A stretch of 64,000 nt of DNA from Mactromeris polynyma (GCA_032209605.1 JASFXZ010000001.1:21160256-21224255), one strand, 5' to 3'. Positions 12,701-22,741 are shown, counted from the stretch's first letter. Numbers and translations: made by a program. Notes: generated by a model not told the origin, from the sequence alone.

Positions 12701-15700
12701 ACTAGAAAAGATGGATGGATTTTATTCATACTAGGCACATAAGCATAGGATAATAAAGTACAGGTCGAGTTTGATTTTAGTTTCGATCCACCAATTTTTT
12801 CAGGAATTATTGCCCTTGACTTAAAAGTCCATAGCAGGGACAGTGTCTGTGTCCATAGGACACATCTAGTTTATTCTGAAAACTCCTCTATGAATAAATT
12901 TAAAACAGTGAATATTAGCTAAGTGTATTTTACTACTACATATAGTGATAAGGCTAGGTGTATTTCAGTACTATAAATAATTATTTAATGATATTTTTGT
13001 AGACTCCGATTATCATGAGCAAGAGAAGATAATTAATCAGTTTAGGATGAGAGTTGCGGTTCTTGAGCAGGAAATAAAAGATAAGGAACAAGTTTTATCG
13101 AAATCCTCCGACTTGTTGGGAGCTGAACAAGATAAAAAGGTAAACAAATATGTGTTTGTTTGAATGGATTTTTAGATGTGGGTAAGGCCTTCCCTTTATT
13201 TAAGTATATATTTGTTGCAATATCAAAATCATGTAAAATGTCGATGCGGCAAACTTTATACTAAGGCCATCCTTAAAAAATTATTTGTTTGCAGTTACAC
13301 GACCGACTCATGAATAATGTGCGACTCAATTTATTTTTTCAGGTTTGTTGATGAACAATTTTTTTTGTCTTTTAGCCATTACTGTACCTACCTACCAACT
13401 GTTAAAATTCTGGGTCACGTAGCTACAAACAAACAACTTTTTAAGGATGGCCTAAAATTAATTGAGATTTGTATGAGAGACCGTCTCATAAATATGTCAT
13501 TAGTTGAGTTTTTAGTTTAATTTTTTTGTTTTATGCTCTTGACAACTTCTTCCTGTGTTATAATTTTATGTATGTGGTACAGTCCTGCCCTAGGTGGAAT
13601 TTGAACTTATAACTCTCTGATTGGGAGTCTAAAGCTATAACGCAGGATCACTAAGTGTCATTTCTATACTTTGCGCCATTAAAAATGCAACTGTGTCACT
13701 TTAGCCTTCATTTTGTTCCAAGTGTTAGATGCGTTTTATGGTTACAAATGAGTAATTTATTCTTCAAAAAGAAATTAAACTATGGCCCTAGTATTCATAT
13801 TTAATAACTGATTAAGTTTAGGAAATTATGTTTGGCAATTAAAATATAATTATTTCTTTATAATGTCACCATGCTGATGCGGACAATATTTAGTCGCATT
13901 ATTAATGACGTGGAGTATATTATAATATTGATAAGTTTACCACAACTGCTTAAGATAATGAACAATTATGTACAATGTATCGTGTTATTATAGAGACGGT
14001 ATGAGGATGATATTGACGGCCAGAAGAAAGATATAGGCAAGTTGAACAACAAGATGAAAGCTATGTCAGAAGAACTTATGAAAGGCAATGAAATTATAAA
14101 GAAATTACAGGGGGAAATAAAGAACTACCATGGAAAGGTATGTTGGTGTAGAGGGTAATTTTTAGATATATCGGTATATTGCAATATGCAGCCAAACTGT
14201 ATTGTACCATGGTATGAATTTATGAAATGAATGTACTGATTTTTAAGATACATTTTTTCTGCTGTCTGCCAGAAACTTACATTTTTTCTCAACAGTTTGT
14301 ATGAAATAATGCTTGGATACGCCCTTGGGGTAATATTGGAGTGGTTCACACCTAATAGAGGAAAGAAGTACAGCTATAATGTTAATGGTGTAATATGTTT
14401 TCTGAATAAGGAGCATTTTGCGAAATTCACAACAACGTCAAACAATGTATTTTGTAATCAAGATATGATGTCTTTCATACGTTGTTCTTTAAGGGACTGT
14501 GTGTGAGTATATTATAAATTCTGTGCTTGTAGATAAAGTTACGAACACAGATAGCTACTGAACAGGAAAAATTACTGAATGAAAAAGAACAAGAATTGGA
14601 GAGAATACGTCAGGAATTAGCTACAACCAAAGATGGTTACAATCGTACCTCAGAGCAGGTAAGTCTTGTTTCTCTTATACCTCTCATGCTCTCTGATATA
14701 TACTTAACACCATTAAAAATGCAACTATTTCACTTAGCCTTTTTTTCGCTCCTAGTGTTTAACGCGTTTTATTGTTACAGATGTGTAAATCATTAATCAA
14801 AAAGAAATCAAACTATGGCCTAGTATTCATATTTGATTAAGTTTACGAAATTATATTTGAGAATTAAAATATAATTATTTCTTTATATTGTCACTGTGTT
14901 GACGCAGACAATCTTTAGTTTCGTGGCGCGGAGTATATATTGAAATGAGCAATTATAATAAAACGTTGACAATCCAATATGCAGGAAGTTTTTGTTGTCA
15001 TTTTCCGTAGTTGAAACGTCATTGTAAAAATATGAGAAAATGCTTTATGCGATTATTCTTACATAATAAGAAGGAATAAGAATTTTCCGCTAGTCAGCAG
15101 ATTTCTACCTTTTTGTTGTTCGCCAGCATCTGTTTTGAGACTAATGTGAAGCCGATGAGAAAGAAAGATTTTGGGGGAGTGGGGACCGGCGTGATGACCA
15201 TATTTCTGTGACACAGCCGGAATTTCAGCAGAGTTTTTTACTGACCCTGATGTTTTCTAGGGCTATTTTTAAACGGGGTATTACATTGTAAATATAGGGT
15301 TCAGTATTAATTCTTTCCAAGTATTTTCCTCGCCTTGTTTAAATGACTATAGGTAGGGAGAGTGGTTAAGGAGTATAGTGCCCGGTCCCTAGTTGGATGG
15401 TTGTGAGTTTGAATCTCGCTTTGGGCGAGATTGAACTGCTAACTTTACAATCCTGGAATTAGACATGAGTTCTGGTTAATAACTCAGGAAGCAGTCATTG
15501 AGAGTGATTATTAGAAGTTCTGTCTTCAGTGGCCGAGTGGTTAAGGCGTCCGGCTTGGGAGTGGGATGTCGAAGGTTCGTTCTGATATGGCCGGTTGGTT
15601 AGCGACCAGCTACTGTCAGTTAAATAATGGTTACCGTGTGCCTAACTGCCTGGTGCCTGGCATTAAAGAATAGGAATCAGGAAGTAAATGTGCTCAGAAA

Positions 15701-18700
15701 GTAGGTGTCTTATAAGTAAAGAATGGCTGGCCTTTAAATAGGGGTGACACTATAATAAATAAACACTAAGTTTTATAATTGTTTCACATTGGATACAGAA
15801 TAAATATGTTTTAACTAAAAAGTAAATGATTATTTTTACATCTGTGCATGTGGGTCATTTTGGGAAGCTAATTTAGTTTTCACAAGTATTACATTATTTA
15901 TATTTTCAGAGTAAAACATTGAAAGAAAATTATGAGACAACTGTGCAAAAACTGGAAGAATGCAGAGAATTGTTGAAGACAAATGAAAATGGTTTGTACT
16001 TGAGTATAAATGTTTAACTGCACAAAATGTTTTATAATTTGTCATATTCATCTTTTTTTTTTTCTTTTTTTTTATGTTTAGAATGTATTTATCTGTGGTC
16101 CAGCCAATATAAATAATACAAATATATGATTCAATGTGAGTACACATTTGGCCTTTATCTTAATATCATTTAAAATCTTGCACTTCTATTACAGTCTATG
16201 AAATTTTCACGTAACTCACTGGCAAGAAAGAGCAAATTGAAAAAAATATTATTTTTAAAGAGTTCTGTATTTGCTTTGTGCAATTCTTTTATGACTGATT
16301 GGATTAGAAAATAAGTTAGAGATGTGCAATCATGTCTCCCTCAAATCATCTGTCTGTCACAAAAGTTCCTTCTTTCCATATGTTCTGCCACTTAGATGAA
16401 TTTGAAATAATTTGGCTCTAATATTTGATATAATAATGTGATGCACAGTACAAAACTATCGATCATATCGGTTCAAGAACACATTGTGAGATCGTTGTCA
16501 AATAAGCAGTTTTGTGGGAGATGTATGGTTGTGCATGAAAAAAACCCATCTACAGTAAATTCTCACTTAAAGACAATCTCAATAATAAAACCAACTCAAA
16601 ATTATTCAACCTCAATGTTAAGACCGCCTCAATAAGAAGACCAGTTTTCTAGGGTCACAAGGGTGGTCTTATTATTGAGGTTTTACAGAAGTTAAATCTT
16701 CGCTTATTTCAAACACTGTTAAAACTGCGTTGTTTTAATGTCTCTTCTATAGTGATTCAATGGTTGAACAAACAAATCAACGAGACCCAGTTACAACATC
16801 AGAGAGTTGGCACATTTGAGATGCCGGGATCTACAAGTAATTTTAGACCAACTGGTGGTGGACTGGTGAGTTATCCTGTAATATAGCTTCAATGTCAAGG
16901 TTGAAGGGGCTCTAGGCGGTCGAATGTAGCCTTATGATACTACAAAATTGTTTTTTATTTGCTCTTTATTTTTTTTAAAAATCGCCCATAAAAAAATTAT
17001 TTTGCTAAATTGCAATTTTTTAGGTAAAAAACTTCATTATCATTGAGGCCTGCTAGGAGGCATGGTTTTACTTCTCTGCAAATGCTATAAATTTTAGTTC
17101 ATATCTTCATGCTTGTACATGTGTTCTATTTTATTTACAGCATAATTATAGCACATCCAGTTATGGTTCTTCTCATATATCAAATCACATGAATGGAGAT
17201 AGAGGCATGGGTGTCGGTGTTCCCAGATCATATCCTAACCAGCATAAACAACCTCAGGTATGCTTGGTTCAAGTTATTCTTTTATTTTCAGTCCTTTTTT
17301 TCAGTTTTCGGGGAAGTATGGCGGGGCCTTTTGAAAGGGGAAATTTATGTTGTAAGTTGCCAAATTGTGGAATTTACAGGACTTCATATTACCGAGCCGT
17401 GGTTAGTGCGTTGGACTTGTAACCCGGCGATCCGGGTTCGATTCCCGGTCGCGGCAGGTCATACCCTTCCATGAAAATTTGACAAAATGTTGATTTTCCT
17501 CCTCATGTGGAGAGTTGCCGGCTCCTTGTGGAAGGGTAAGTTAGTACTGGCTAGATTTCAGTCCAGGAAAAACTGGTTAGGTGAACCGGCCGCCGTATAT
17601 AACTGAAATATCGTTGAGAAACGGCATTAAACCCGATGAAACAAACAAACTTCATATTACCAAATTTATTTTTTGAATGCAAGATGAATTAAGCAAAACT
17701 GGAGAAATTTCCTGTTTTATATATTGTTTTGAGTATTTATAAAATAGCGCCGAAATTTTCATTTGGACGAAGAATATATGACTACTGCCGGAAAGTAACT
17801 AGTAAAAATATTTTTACCGATGGGGAAATTTTGACAAAATCTGGGGAAAACTTTACCTTGGTGAAATGGTATTTGTTTGGTTAGCCTGATAGATAGTTCC
17901 CGCATTTACAATATTTACCTCCCTTTTTCTGAATAGTCGGCCATATTGATAGGCAAATTTCCTTGAAGTTTATAGGGAATATAGGGTAATCAATGATAAA
18001 ATAATCAGATATATAAAAATAACTTATTCATTACACTCATGAGGGCAGATTAATCAGAAAGTTGAAGAAAATGAAGGAAACTCTCTCGGTAGTTTCTCAA
18101 TTATCACATATTTGGGAATAACTTCTATATTAAAGTGCGATATGTTTTGCTTATCAAAATGGCCGATGATTAAGAACAAGGGAGGGAACTATTGTAGATG
18201 TGGGAACTAGCTATAGGTTAACTCTAATCCTTCCAGCTGTTCTTAAACTGGATATTTCTAATGCATGTATCCTTTTATGACAGGTACAGTACAACCCAGG
18301 TAATCCAAAGAAAAGTGGCTTGCCTATGCCAACATCGCTCCGGAATGGTGCACCACCTATACCCGAGGAAATACGACCTACAAGCCGTCACAATTCTCCA
18401 GGATCTAATCACTCAAATCAGTCGGCAGGGGATAAGGAAAAGTAAGAGTTGTATATCATTTACAATACTTCACACTTCACAATAGATAGTTCTCACATCT
18501 ACAGTAGTTACCTCCCTTGGTAATTCCTAAATATGTGATAATTGAGAAAATACCACGAGAATTTGCATGTGACAACCGCTTTTACTTTAACTTTCTGACA
18601 ACATGAGCATAATTCATAAGCTATTTCAATATATCTGATTACTTTATCATCGTTTACATTATGTTCCCTAAACACTCTAAGGAAATTAAAGTCAATATGG

Positions 18701-20093
18701 CCGACTAACATGAAATTGGCAATGCCTGATTACGGAAAAGCTCAAACCAAGTTCCATGTAGTTTACCACTAATTACCTCCCCTTGTTGTATGTTCTTTTT
18801 CTCTTTAAAGGGAGACTACTCCATTAGAAATTTTATATAAAGGGTTAAAGTTACCTACCTTTTATTATTTCAAGACAATTAAGGCAAGGGCTTGTTCTCG
18901 GTTTTCAAGCATTCAGTAATAGATAGTTATTTTTTTGTCCTAAGAATTGATCTTCAATCATTTAATTTAAGTATATTATTTCGATCCAGATACTGTCTTA
19001 AATGAAAATTGTATTAAGCATTCAGAATGCTTCTTCTTTATCCCTTCCACTAATTGTCTATATCAATCATTTTATGGTCACCAAGGCCATGGCAAATACA
19101 AGATCAGAAATATACTGCTTTGTTGTTGACATAATACACTTATACATGCTTTCGTCTGTCAAGGATATCTGTATGAATTATTTACCCTGTCTGAAGAGAT
19201 GCATTATTTTGAAGATATACAGGCGTTCATTCAAATTCATAGGTCCGAAATATTATATCGAATAATATCTAGTTTTGAATAGCCCATTTCAATTGGACGT
19301 GCCTGAGAAGATACATCGGGACCGTATATTTATTTCGGATGATACCGAGTAATCGTAAAGAATGTTATTGAATAATCAAGGTCCGACTGTACTTGTAGTA
19401 ATTCTGTAAAACCTAAGTAATAGAACCATCATAGGGTCTTTGACAAGTTTTTCTTAGTTGTGAGATGGTCTGATTATCAAATCAAAATGTAGGAAAGGAG
19501 AAGAAAAATGAAAATATGTTCTTATCCTTGAGGTGGTCTTAATTTGAAGGTGGTTTTTATTACGAGTTTTATCTGTAAATAAAACCTTAAGCCCTTTAAG
19601 TTGTAAATAATAAAATCGATGAAATAAATGCTTTTATATAGACATTCTTACATATTTGTGTAATATTGTGTGTACTTACAGTTGGACTTCGTTTATTGGA
19701 CAGCCTTCTATTGGATACTTGGTATCATATGAAATAAATATCAGGTCCCAATGTGTCTTCTGAGGCAGGTCGAATTGAAATGGGCTATTCGAAACCATGA
19801 ACTATTGTACTAAAATTTCGGACCCGATGTTCGAATGAAAGAGGTCTGACTGTTTTGCTTTTATTCATTTTAGCGATCCACCGCTAGATCCAAGATATTT
19901 GTCAAAGAGGGATGATGCAATAGCGATTCGAGGCGCAGCGTCAACACGAAGTAGTTCTCCACCAGTCATTCATTCAAGTCTCGGTACGCACATAAACTCT
20001 CGGCTCAGTCAACAAGTCATCGTACCAAAGGCAATGCATTCACAACCACCGCCCCTTGCGTCAGCGTACTTTCCTGGACAGAAAGGATCCTGA
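3763..20093 (+). CDS. SASS6: SAS-6 centriolar assembly protein, complete 17-exon gene
   Basis: Exons: 3763-3827, 5069-5129, 5657-5736, 6796-6900, 7842-8016, 8640-8717, 9701-9820, 10632-10748, 11498-11630, 13003-13139, 13994-14137, 14533-14658, 15910-15991, 16753-16865, 17141-17257, 18284-18441, 19874-20093. Every junction is GT-AG and the sum is 2031 nt (676 aa plus stop), close to human SASS6 at 657 aa. SAS-6 dimers oligomerise through their N-terminal heads into the nine-fold cartwheel that templates centrioles. Seen: start [13 protein letters not shown], head motif [20 protein letters not shown]-type segment with [15 protein letters not shown], a long charged heptad-rich rod, [13 protein letters not shown], the conserved [10 protein letters not shown], and a low-complexity tail ending [10 protein letters not shown]. 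The start has A at -3 and G at +4. All these blocks match the vertebrate protein in order. The introns are full of MITEs and SINEs. Identification is confident; exon edges were read by eye. Confidence 0.97.
3900..4300 (+). repeat. Three tandem tRNA-like units, SASS6 intron 1
   Basis: tRNA-like modules at about 3942-4021, 4040-4110 and 4212-4298, each with a CCCGGTTAGCTCAG-type A box (first and third) and a B box (GGTTCGAGCCC or variants), followed by CACTTTTCC...TTGATTTACTTTA. They look like a SINE array, not functional tRNAs: the acceptor stems do not pair. Confidence 0.6.
4301..5068. other. SASS6 intron 1, 3' part
   Basis: Non-coding; tRNA-like remnants only. The 90-codon minus-strand frame at 4320-4592 overlaps a GAACTTGAGG-type repeat remnant and is not supported as a gene. 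Confidence 0.5.
5787..5972. mobile_element. A-family MITE, SASS6 intron 3
   Basis: TACAGTAAATGAGTAAAACC at the left, GAGGTTTTATTGTGTA at the right. Starts about 50 bp past the exon-3 donor. Confidence 0.75.
6276..6706. mobile_element. hAT-type MITE with 8-bp TSD, SASS6 intron 3
   Basis: TIRs TAGGGCTGTTATTCATAC and GAATAAATGACAGCCCTA, flanked by the 8-bp direct repeat GTCTGCAT (6268-6275 and 6707-6714). The 8-bp duplication and TAGGGCTGT-type end are typical of hAT elements. The interior is AT-rich with ATCGATAT motifs. Confidence 0.88.
8150..8520 (-). repeat. H-family repeat, SASS6 intron 5
   Basis: Reverse complement matches 17296-17880: GGGGAAGTATGG, GGCCTTT...GGGGAAATTT, TTGGACGAAGAA, TGGGGAAA...TTTGA. 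This copy has no SINE and so shows the pre-insertion site of the other copy. Confidence 0.75.
9427..9600 (+). repeat. I-family repeat, SASS6 intron 6
   Basis: GGATGGATTCAATTCATATA, AAGCATAGAATAATAAAATG and GGACACATCTAATTT match the repeat at 12710 in intron 9 in the same order. Confidence 0.6.
10757..11165. repeat. Probable dispersed repeat in SASS6 intron 8
   Basis: TGACCTTGACATTGGCAGTG through GAAACTTGCCTTGAAGCATC to AGCGTCGGGCCCTCTGGTGC has the look of a dispersed repeat (uniform, no splice-site or exon features), but only one copy lies in this window. The 81-codon frame inside is unsupported. Confidence 0.4.
12284..12444. mobile_element. hAT-like short MITE, SASS6 intron 9
   Basis: CAGAGGTGTCAATAAGAG at the left and GTGACACCCCTGG at the right form short TIRs. 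About 160 bp. TSD not clear. Confidence 0.55.
12710..12872 (+). repeat. I-family repeat, SASS6 intron 9
   Basis: GATGGATGGATTTTATTCAT, AAGCATAGGATAATAAAGTA and GGACACATCTAGTTT. Diverged partner of 9427-9600. Confidence 0.6.
13665..13919 (+). mobile_element. D-family MITE, SASS6 intron 10
   Basis: About 255 bp. Ends are TATACTTTGCGCCATTAAAA and a degenerate GACGTGGAGTATA. The family TIR is close to ATACTTAACGCCATTAAAAA. It lies about 75 bp upstream of the exon-11 acceptor. Confidence 0.75.
14699..14938 (+). mobile_element. D-family MITE, SASS6 intron 12
   Basis: Same orientation and internal sequence as the copy at 13665 (shared AACTATGGCC and AAAATATAATTATTTCTTTA blocks). It begins about 40 bp past the exon-12 donor. 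The two direct copies bracket exons 11 and 12. Confidence 0.75.
15345..15435 (+). repeat. tRNA-like fragment, SASS6 intron 12
   Basis: GAGTGGTTAAGGAGTATAGT, then GTGAGTTTGAATCTCGC: degenerate A and B boxes. No identifiable SINE body. Confidence 0.45.
15527..15690 (+). mobile_element. tRNA-Ser/Leu-like SINE
   Basis: Head AGTGGCCGAGTGGTTAAGGC with GGTCGAAGGTTCG-like B box (here degraded), body GCCGGTTGGTTAGC and GTGCCTGGCATTAAAGAATA. Shares its body with 24465-24625. Confidence 0.7.
16551..16687. mobile_element. A-family MITE, SASS6 intron 13
   Basis: TACAGTAAATTCTCACTTAA to GAGGTTTTACAG, with an internal deletion (about 137 bp). About 65 bp upstream of the exon-14 acceptor. Confidence 0.75.
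17296..17880 (+). repeat. H-family repeat split by a SINE, SASS6 intron 15
   Basis: Two halves (17296-17393 and 17649-17880) match the copy at 8150-8520 in reverse. The break carries a 255-bp SINE with target-site duplications. Confidence 0.78.
17394..17648 (+). mobile_element. Full-length tRNA-derived SINE with 13-bp TSD
   Basis: The tRNA-like head has an A-box region (GTGGTTAGTGCGTTGG) and B box (GGTTCGATTCC), then a body with TGGAGAGTTGCCGGCTCC and GAACCGGCCGCC, and tail ACGGCATTAAACCCGATGAA plus AACAAACAAA. Flanked by ACTTCATATTACC at 17381-17393 and 17649-17661. Confidence 0.93.
17888..18213 (-). mobile_element. J-family TIR element, SASS6 intron 15
   Basis: Left TAGATAGTTCCCGCATTTAC, right ATGTGGGAACTAGCTA, with internal CCTCCCTT / AAGGGAGG. 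About 325 bp. Its reverse complement matches the element at 18485 over several long blocks (AATATGTGATAATTGAGAAA, ATATGGCCGACTA). Confidence 0.8.
18485..18790 (+). mobile_element. J-family TIR element, SASS6 intron 16
   Basis: Left ATAGATAGTTCTCACATCTA; right end weak near ATTACCTCCCCTTG. Opposite in orientation to the copy at 17888; together they bracket exon 16. Confidence 0.75.
19249..19392. mobile_element. B-family Tigger-like MITE, partial
   Basis: Family TIR is close to TACAGTCGGACCTCGTTTAT. This copy has AATAGCCCATTTCAATTGGA inside and ends AAGGTCCGACTGTA, oriented opposite to the copy at 19677. Confidence 0.65.
19430..19575. mobile_element. A-family MITE, decayed, SASS6 intron 16
   Basis: Degenerate left end; internal GAGGTGGTCTTAATTTGA and right end GAGTTTTATCTGTA. 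Confidence 0.55.
19677..19852. mobile_element. B-family MITE ending 20 bp before SASS6 exon 17
   Basis: TACAGTTGGACTTCGTTTAT at the left, GAGGTCTGACTGT at the right, about 176 bp. Its end lies 21 bp upstream of the exon-17 start at 19874, so the branch-point region of intron 16 probably lies inside the element. Confidence 0.8.
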
Positions 20094-20160
20094 GAGTATA
20101 TACTGGAAAGTTAGGGACTTTAATATGTTACATTGCCAGTTCTGCCTTCTTTAAGAATGC

Positions 20161-20166
20161 ATTAAA
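20161..20166 (+). promoter_or_regulatory. Possible SASS6 polyadenylation signals
   Basis: ATTAAA 68 bp after the stop; the first canonical AATAAA is at 20388-20393, inside the Tc1-like MITE. Either could define the 3' end. Sequence alone cannot choose. Confidence 0.35.
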
Positions 20167-20310
20167 TGCATGAATGACGTAAAATACTCGACATCGGCTG
20201 ACGATCACCAAAAATGTTGAACATACAAAAATATTGGAAACTAGAAGATGTATTGTGCCTGATTAATTTCTCTCTAGCAGTTTTGCTAATAAGCTAAAAG
20301 CATTGTTATA

Positions 20311-20680
20311 CACTGCCCTCCAAAAGTTCCTTCACACTTCGACAATTCCCATTGCAATTAATGTATTTTCATATTTGTTTCACATGCAATAAATCGAAAA
20401 TGCTTTTTAACACAGCAATAATTTTCTGTAGAAGTATTTATTTGTACTGAAACAAATTATTTTCTGATCAGATCAATCAGTTACACACATACATTGGTTT
20501 TGGATGCAGGCCGATTGATGCTGCTGCTGAGATGTGCAAATTGTTGATTCTTAACTATCCATCACAGATGTGGGATGAATAATTTTACTTCATGGTCATA
20601 CAAGTTTTATTTGAAATTCTGTAAGAAAAAGTAAGAAAATTCAAAATATTAAAGTGTAAAGAAACTTTTGGATGGCAGTG
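20311..20680. mobile_element. Tc1-like MITE just downstream of SASS6
   Basis: About 370 bp with TIRs CACTGCCCTCCAAAAGTTCC and AACTTTTGGATGGCAGTG, matching over about 28 of 31 bases, flanked by TA on both sides. It starts 217 bp after the SASS6 stop and contains the AATAAA at 20388-20393. Confidence 0.88.
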
Positions 20681-21420
20681 TATTTGATTTCTCTCTGTAA
20701 AAACCTCTATAATTGTAAGTTTAAAGATTTATTAATAAGCAAGAAACATTATTAAAGTTCAAATTTTTAGTCATTATGGGGTTGCAATATTCCTGTTGTA
20801 TTGTAATGATTATTTATGACTTTACTGTGGTATACTTATTAGCAAGGTCAATTATTTCAGAAAAAATGCTTTATAAGCTTTAATATAGCATCTTAAAATG
20901 CTGCAAAATATTTTGTTGGTAATTTCTTATAATTAATCTAATGAACCTAATTAGCCGCATAATTAATTGCAAATATACAGTTATTTTCACCTGATGCTGT
21001 TTTCATTGGTTATCATAGTAGCAATATAATTACAACTTCTTACTATCAATTAAAATATGTTGTAATTATGATTATTCACAGATTTATATTTATGAAAATC
21101 CCCACCCTGACACTACCAGAGGGCCTAAGCCCCCCCCCGGACCCCCTCTGTGAAAGGTTTCCCGTTTTCATACCTCATTAAATTTACATTGTTGTATTAT
21201 AATACAAGTAGTCACTCATATACAATACATACTAGTACTAAATGGCTTATATGCTTCAACTATGTCATGTTCTGTCATTTATTTATGTTAGTTTTCTAGA
21301 GTCCTTTGTTATGTACGTTTAGATTATTCAAATTGTCAATTCTATATATTTGCGTATTTATGTTGTTATAATAATATAAATCTCAACAGCATTTGAACTA
21401 CCTTTATTTTTTTGGCACAG

Positions 21421-21718
21421 CTGTACTAACATGGCTTTGATATGTGCATATCAGTGTTGTGTAAACTAATCAAATCTTATGTTAACCACTAAATCAACTC
21501 CTCTTCAACCAAACATTGTTTGTATCTTTGACGCTGATTGGTTAACCTTCGAGGAGAGGTATGTAACCTTACTGAAATCAACTGAATTTCAGAGAATTTA
21601 CCGAAATCCGTTTTGGATTTGGAGTTCGAGCAATCGTAACATTTCGGCAATTTTTTATGTTGCACAACAAATCTTAACCTTCAAGTTGCGCTGACCATCT
21701 TTATCAAGATATTTCTTG
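21421..21718. repeat. F-family interspersed repeat
   Basis: CTGTACTAACATGGCTTTG to AAGATATTTCTTG, with GATTGGTTAACC and TTATGTTGCACAACAAATCT. Two further copies in reverse at 32461 and 45730. Confidence 0.7.
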
Positions 21719-22039
21719 TTAAAACATGAAATCTAAGTTCTAAGACTCAAAATTTTCTAATGTCCTTTATTCCATAAGTGTTATTTTATTTGTTCATTTT
21801 TTGATTGATGTGAATGAATATTACTTGAAATTATTTCTGAATGTTGAATTTTTTATTTCCAAATTACTAAAATTTATTGAACTGTTCATTCAATTATGAA
21901 ATGTACTGAGAAATATTTATTAACACATAGGGTAATACATAGGGTAATATGGAACTTAGCCAGTTTAAGTAGTATTTATGATGGATTACTGTCACATATC
22001 ATATATGTGGTATTGATTTATACATTTCTCAACATGGGC

Positions 22040-22275
22040 TGACATGGTTGGGCAGTTATGATTGCTGACTTCAAGTATTTGCCTCTCACAGCTGCGGATT
22101 TGAATCCCATCAGGGGTATAGACTTTGTAAGGAAGCCATTCAGAGTAAGTACTTCGAATCCCAGCTGGCTCACAGTAGGTTAGTGGTTCAAATCAGGTGT
22201 CTGCCTGGGCTCTTCCACCACCCTTATAGCTGCAATAGTCGTACGTGACCATGGCTGTTTATGCAACTTAAAGCC
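22040..22275 (+). repeat. Possible SINE with tRNA-like head
   Basis: GGCAGTTATGATTGCTGACT, GCGGATTTGAATCCCATCAG (B-box like), then CTGGGCTCTTCCACCACC and GCAACTTAAAGCC. Single copy in the window, so the call rests only on form. Confidence 0.4.
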
Positions 22276-22727
22276 AAATTACAAATTAAGATCTTGGAAA
22301 TTCATTAGTGAACCCATAGGGGTTCAAACCCACAAATTAATAAATTTCCGTAATAAATTTCCAAAATTTACTTGAAAGTTGCTGTCCCAGGCATTCATTA
22401 AAGCCAAGTGGCATGTCTGTCTTTGAGACATTTAAGTAGCAAAGAATTATCACTAAAAAAATCTGTCAGAACTAGCAAGATGTTAATAATTTGAATGACA
22501 ATATATCACTGTTCTACTGCACACAATATCAAAATGCGGTGAAATCATTTTGCATAATATATTAAAAAAAGGAAATTCTAATATGCGTTTCTTTGGCAAC
22601 GAGAATGTTAAAATATAAGGAAAACAAAACTACATTTGAATTTTGTTAATATTTAAAAAAAACACCACTTTAAAAGGTTAACTTGTCCACTTATTTTAAC
22701 GAAATAGTGCTATTAAATGGATTTGTG

Positions 22728-22741
22728 GTTGCTATAGCAAC
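22728..22741. promoter_or_regulatory. X-box-like palindrome
   Basis: GTTGCTATAGCAAC is a perfect inverted repeat fitting the RFX X-box pattern. No gene start is visible next to it, so function is unsupported. Confidence 0.25.

Larger units (their letters stand above)
8640..15991 (+). other. SASS6: SASS6 exons 6-13: coiled-coil rod
   Basis: These exons encode about residues 163-474, rich in E, K, Q and L with heptad spacing. This is the parallel dimeric coiled coil that forms the cartwheel spokes. Blocks shared with vertebrate SAS-6 include [32 protein letters not shown] and [13 protein letters not shown]. Most of these exons are 78-144 nt and multiples of three. Exons 9/10 and 13/14 are phase-1 pairs. 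Confidence 0.92.
16753..20093 (+). other. SASS6: SASS6 exons 14-17: conserved WLN motif and disordered C-tail
   Basis: Residues 475-676. The segment starts with [15 protein letters not shown] (human LITWLNKELNENQL), then becomes Ser/Gly/Pro/Asn-rich and probably disordered. Two short islands near the end are conserved with vertebrates: [14 protein letters not shown] and SAYFPGQ. Exon 16 (158 nt) runs straight into an in-frame TAA at its donor if unspliced, so intron-16 retention would give a truncated tail. Stop TGA at 20091-20093. Confidence 0.92.

Noticed and set aside
17394..17460. Possible functional tRNA gene
   Set aside because: The tRNA-like head continues into a SINE body and tail with TSDs; it is a retroposon.
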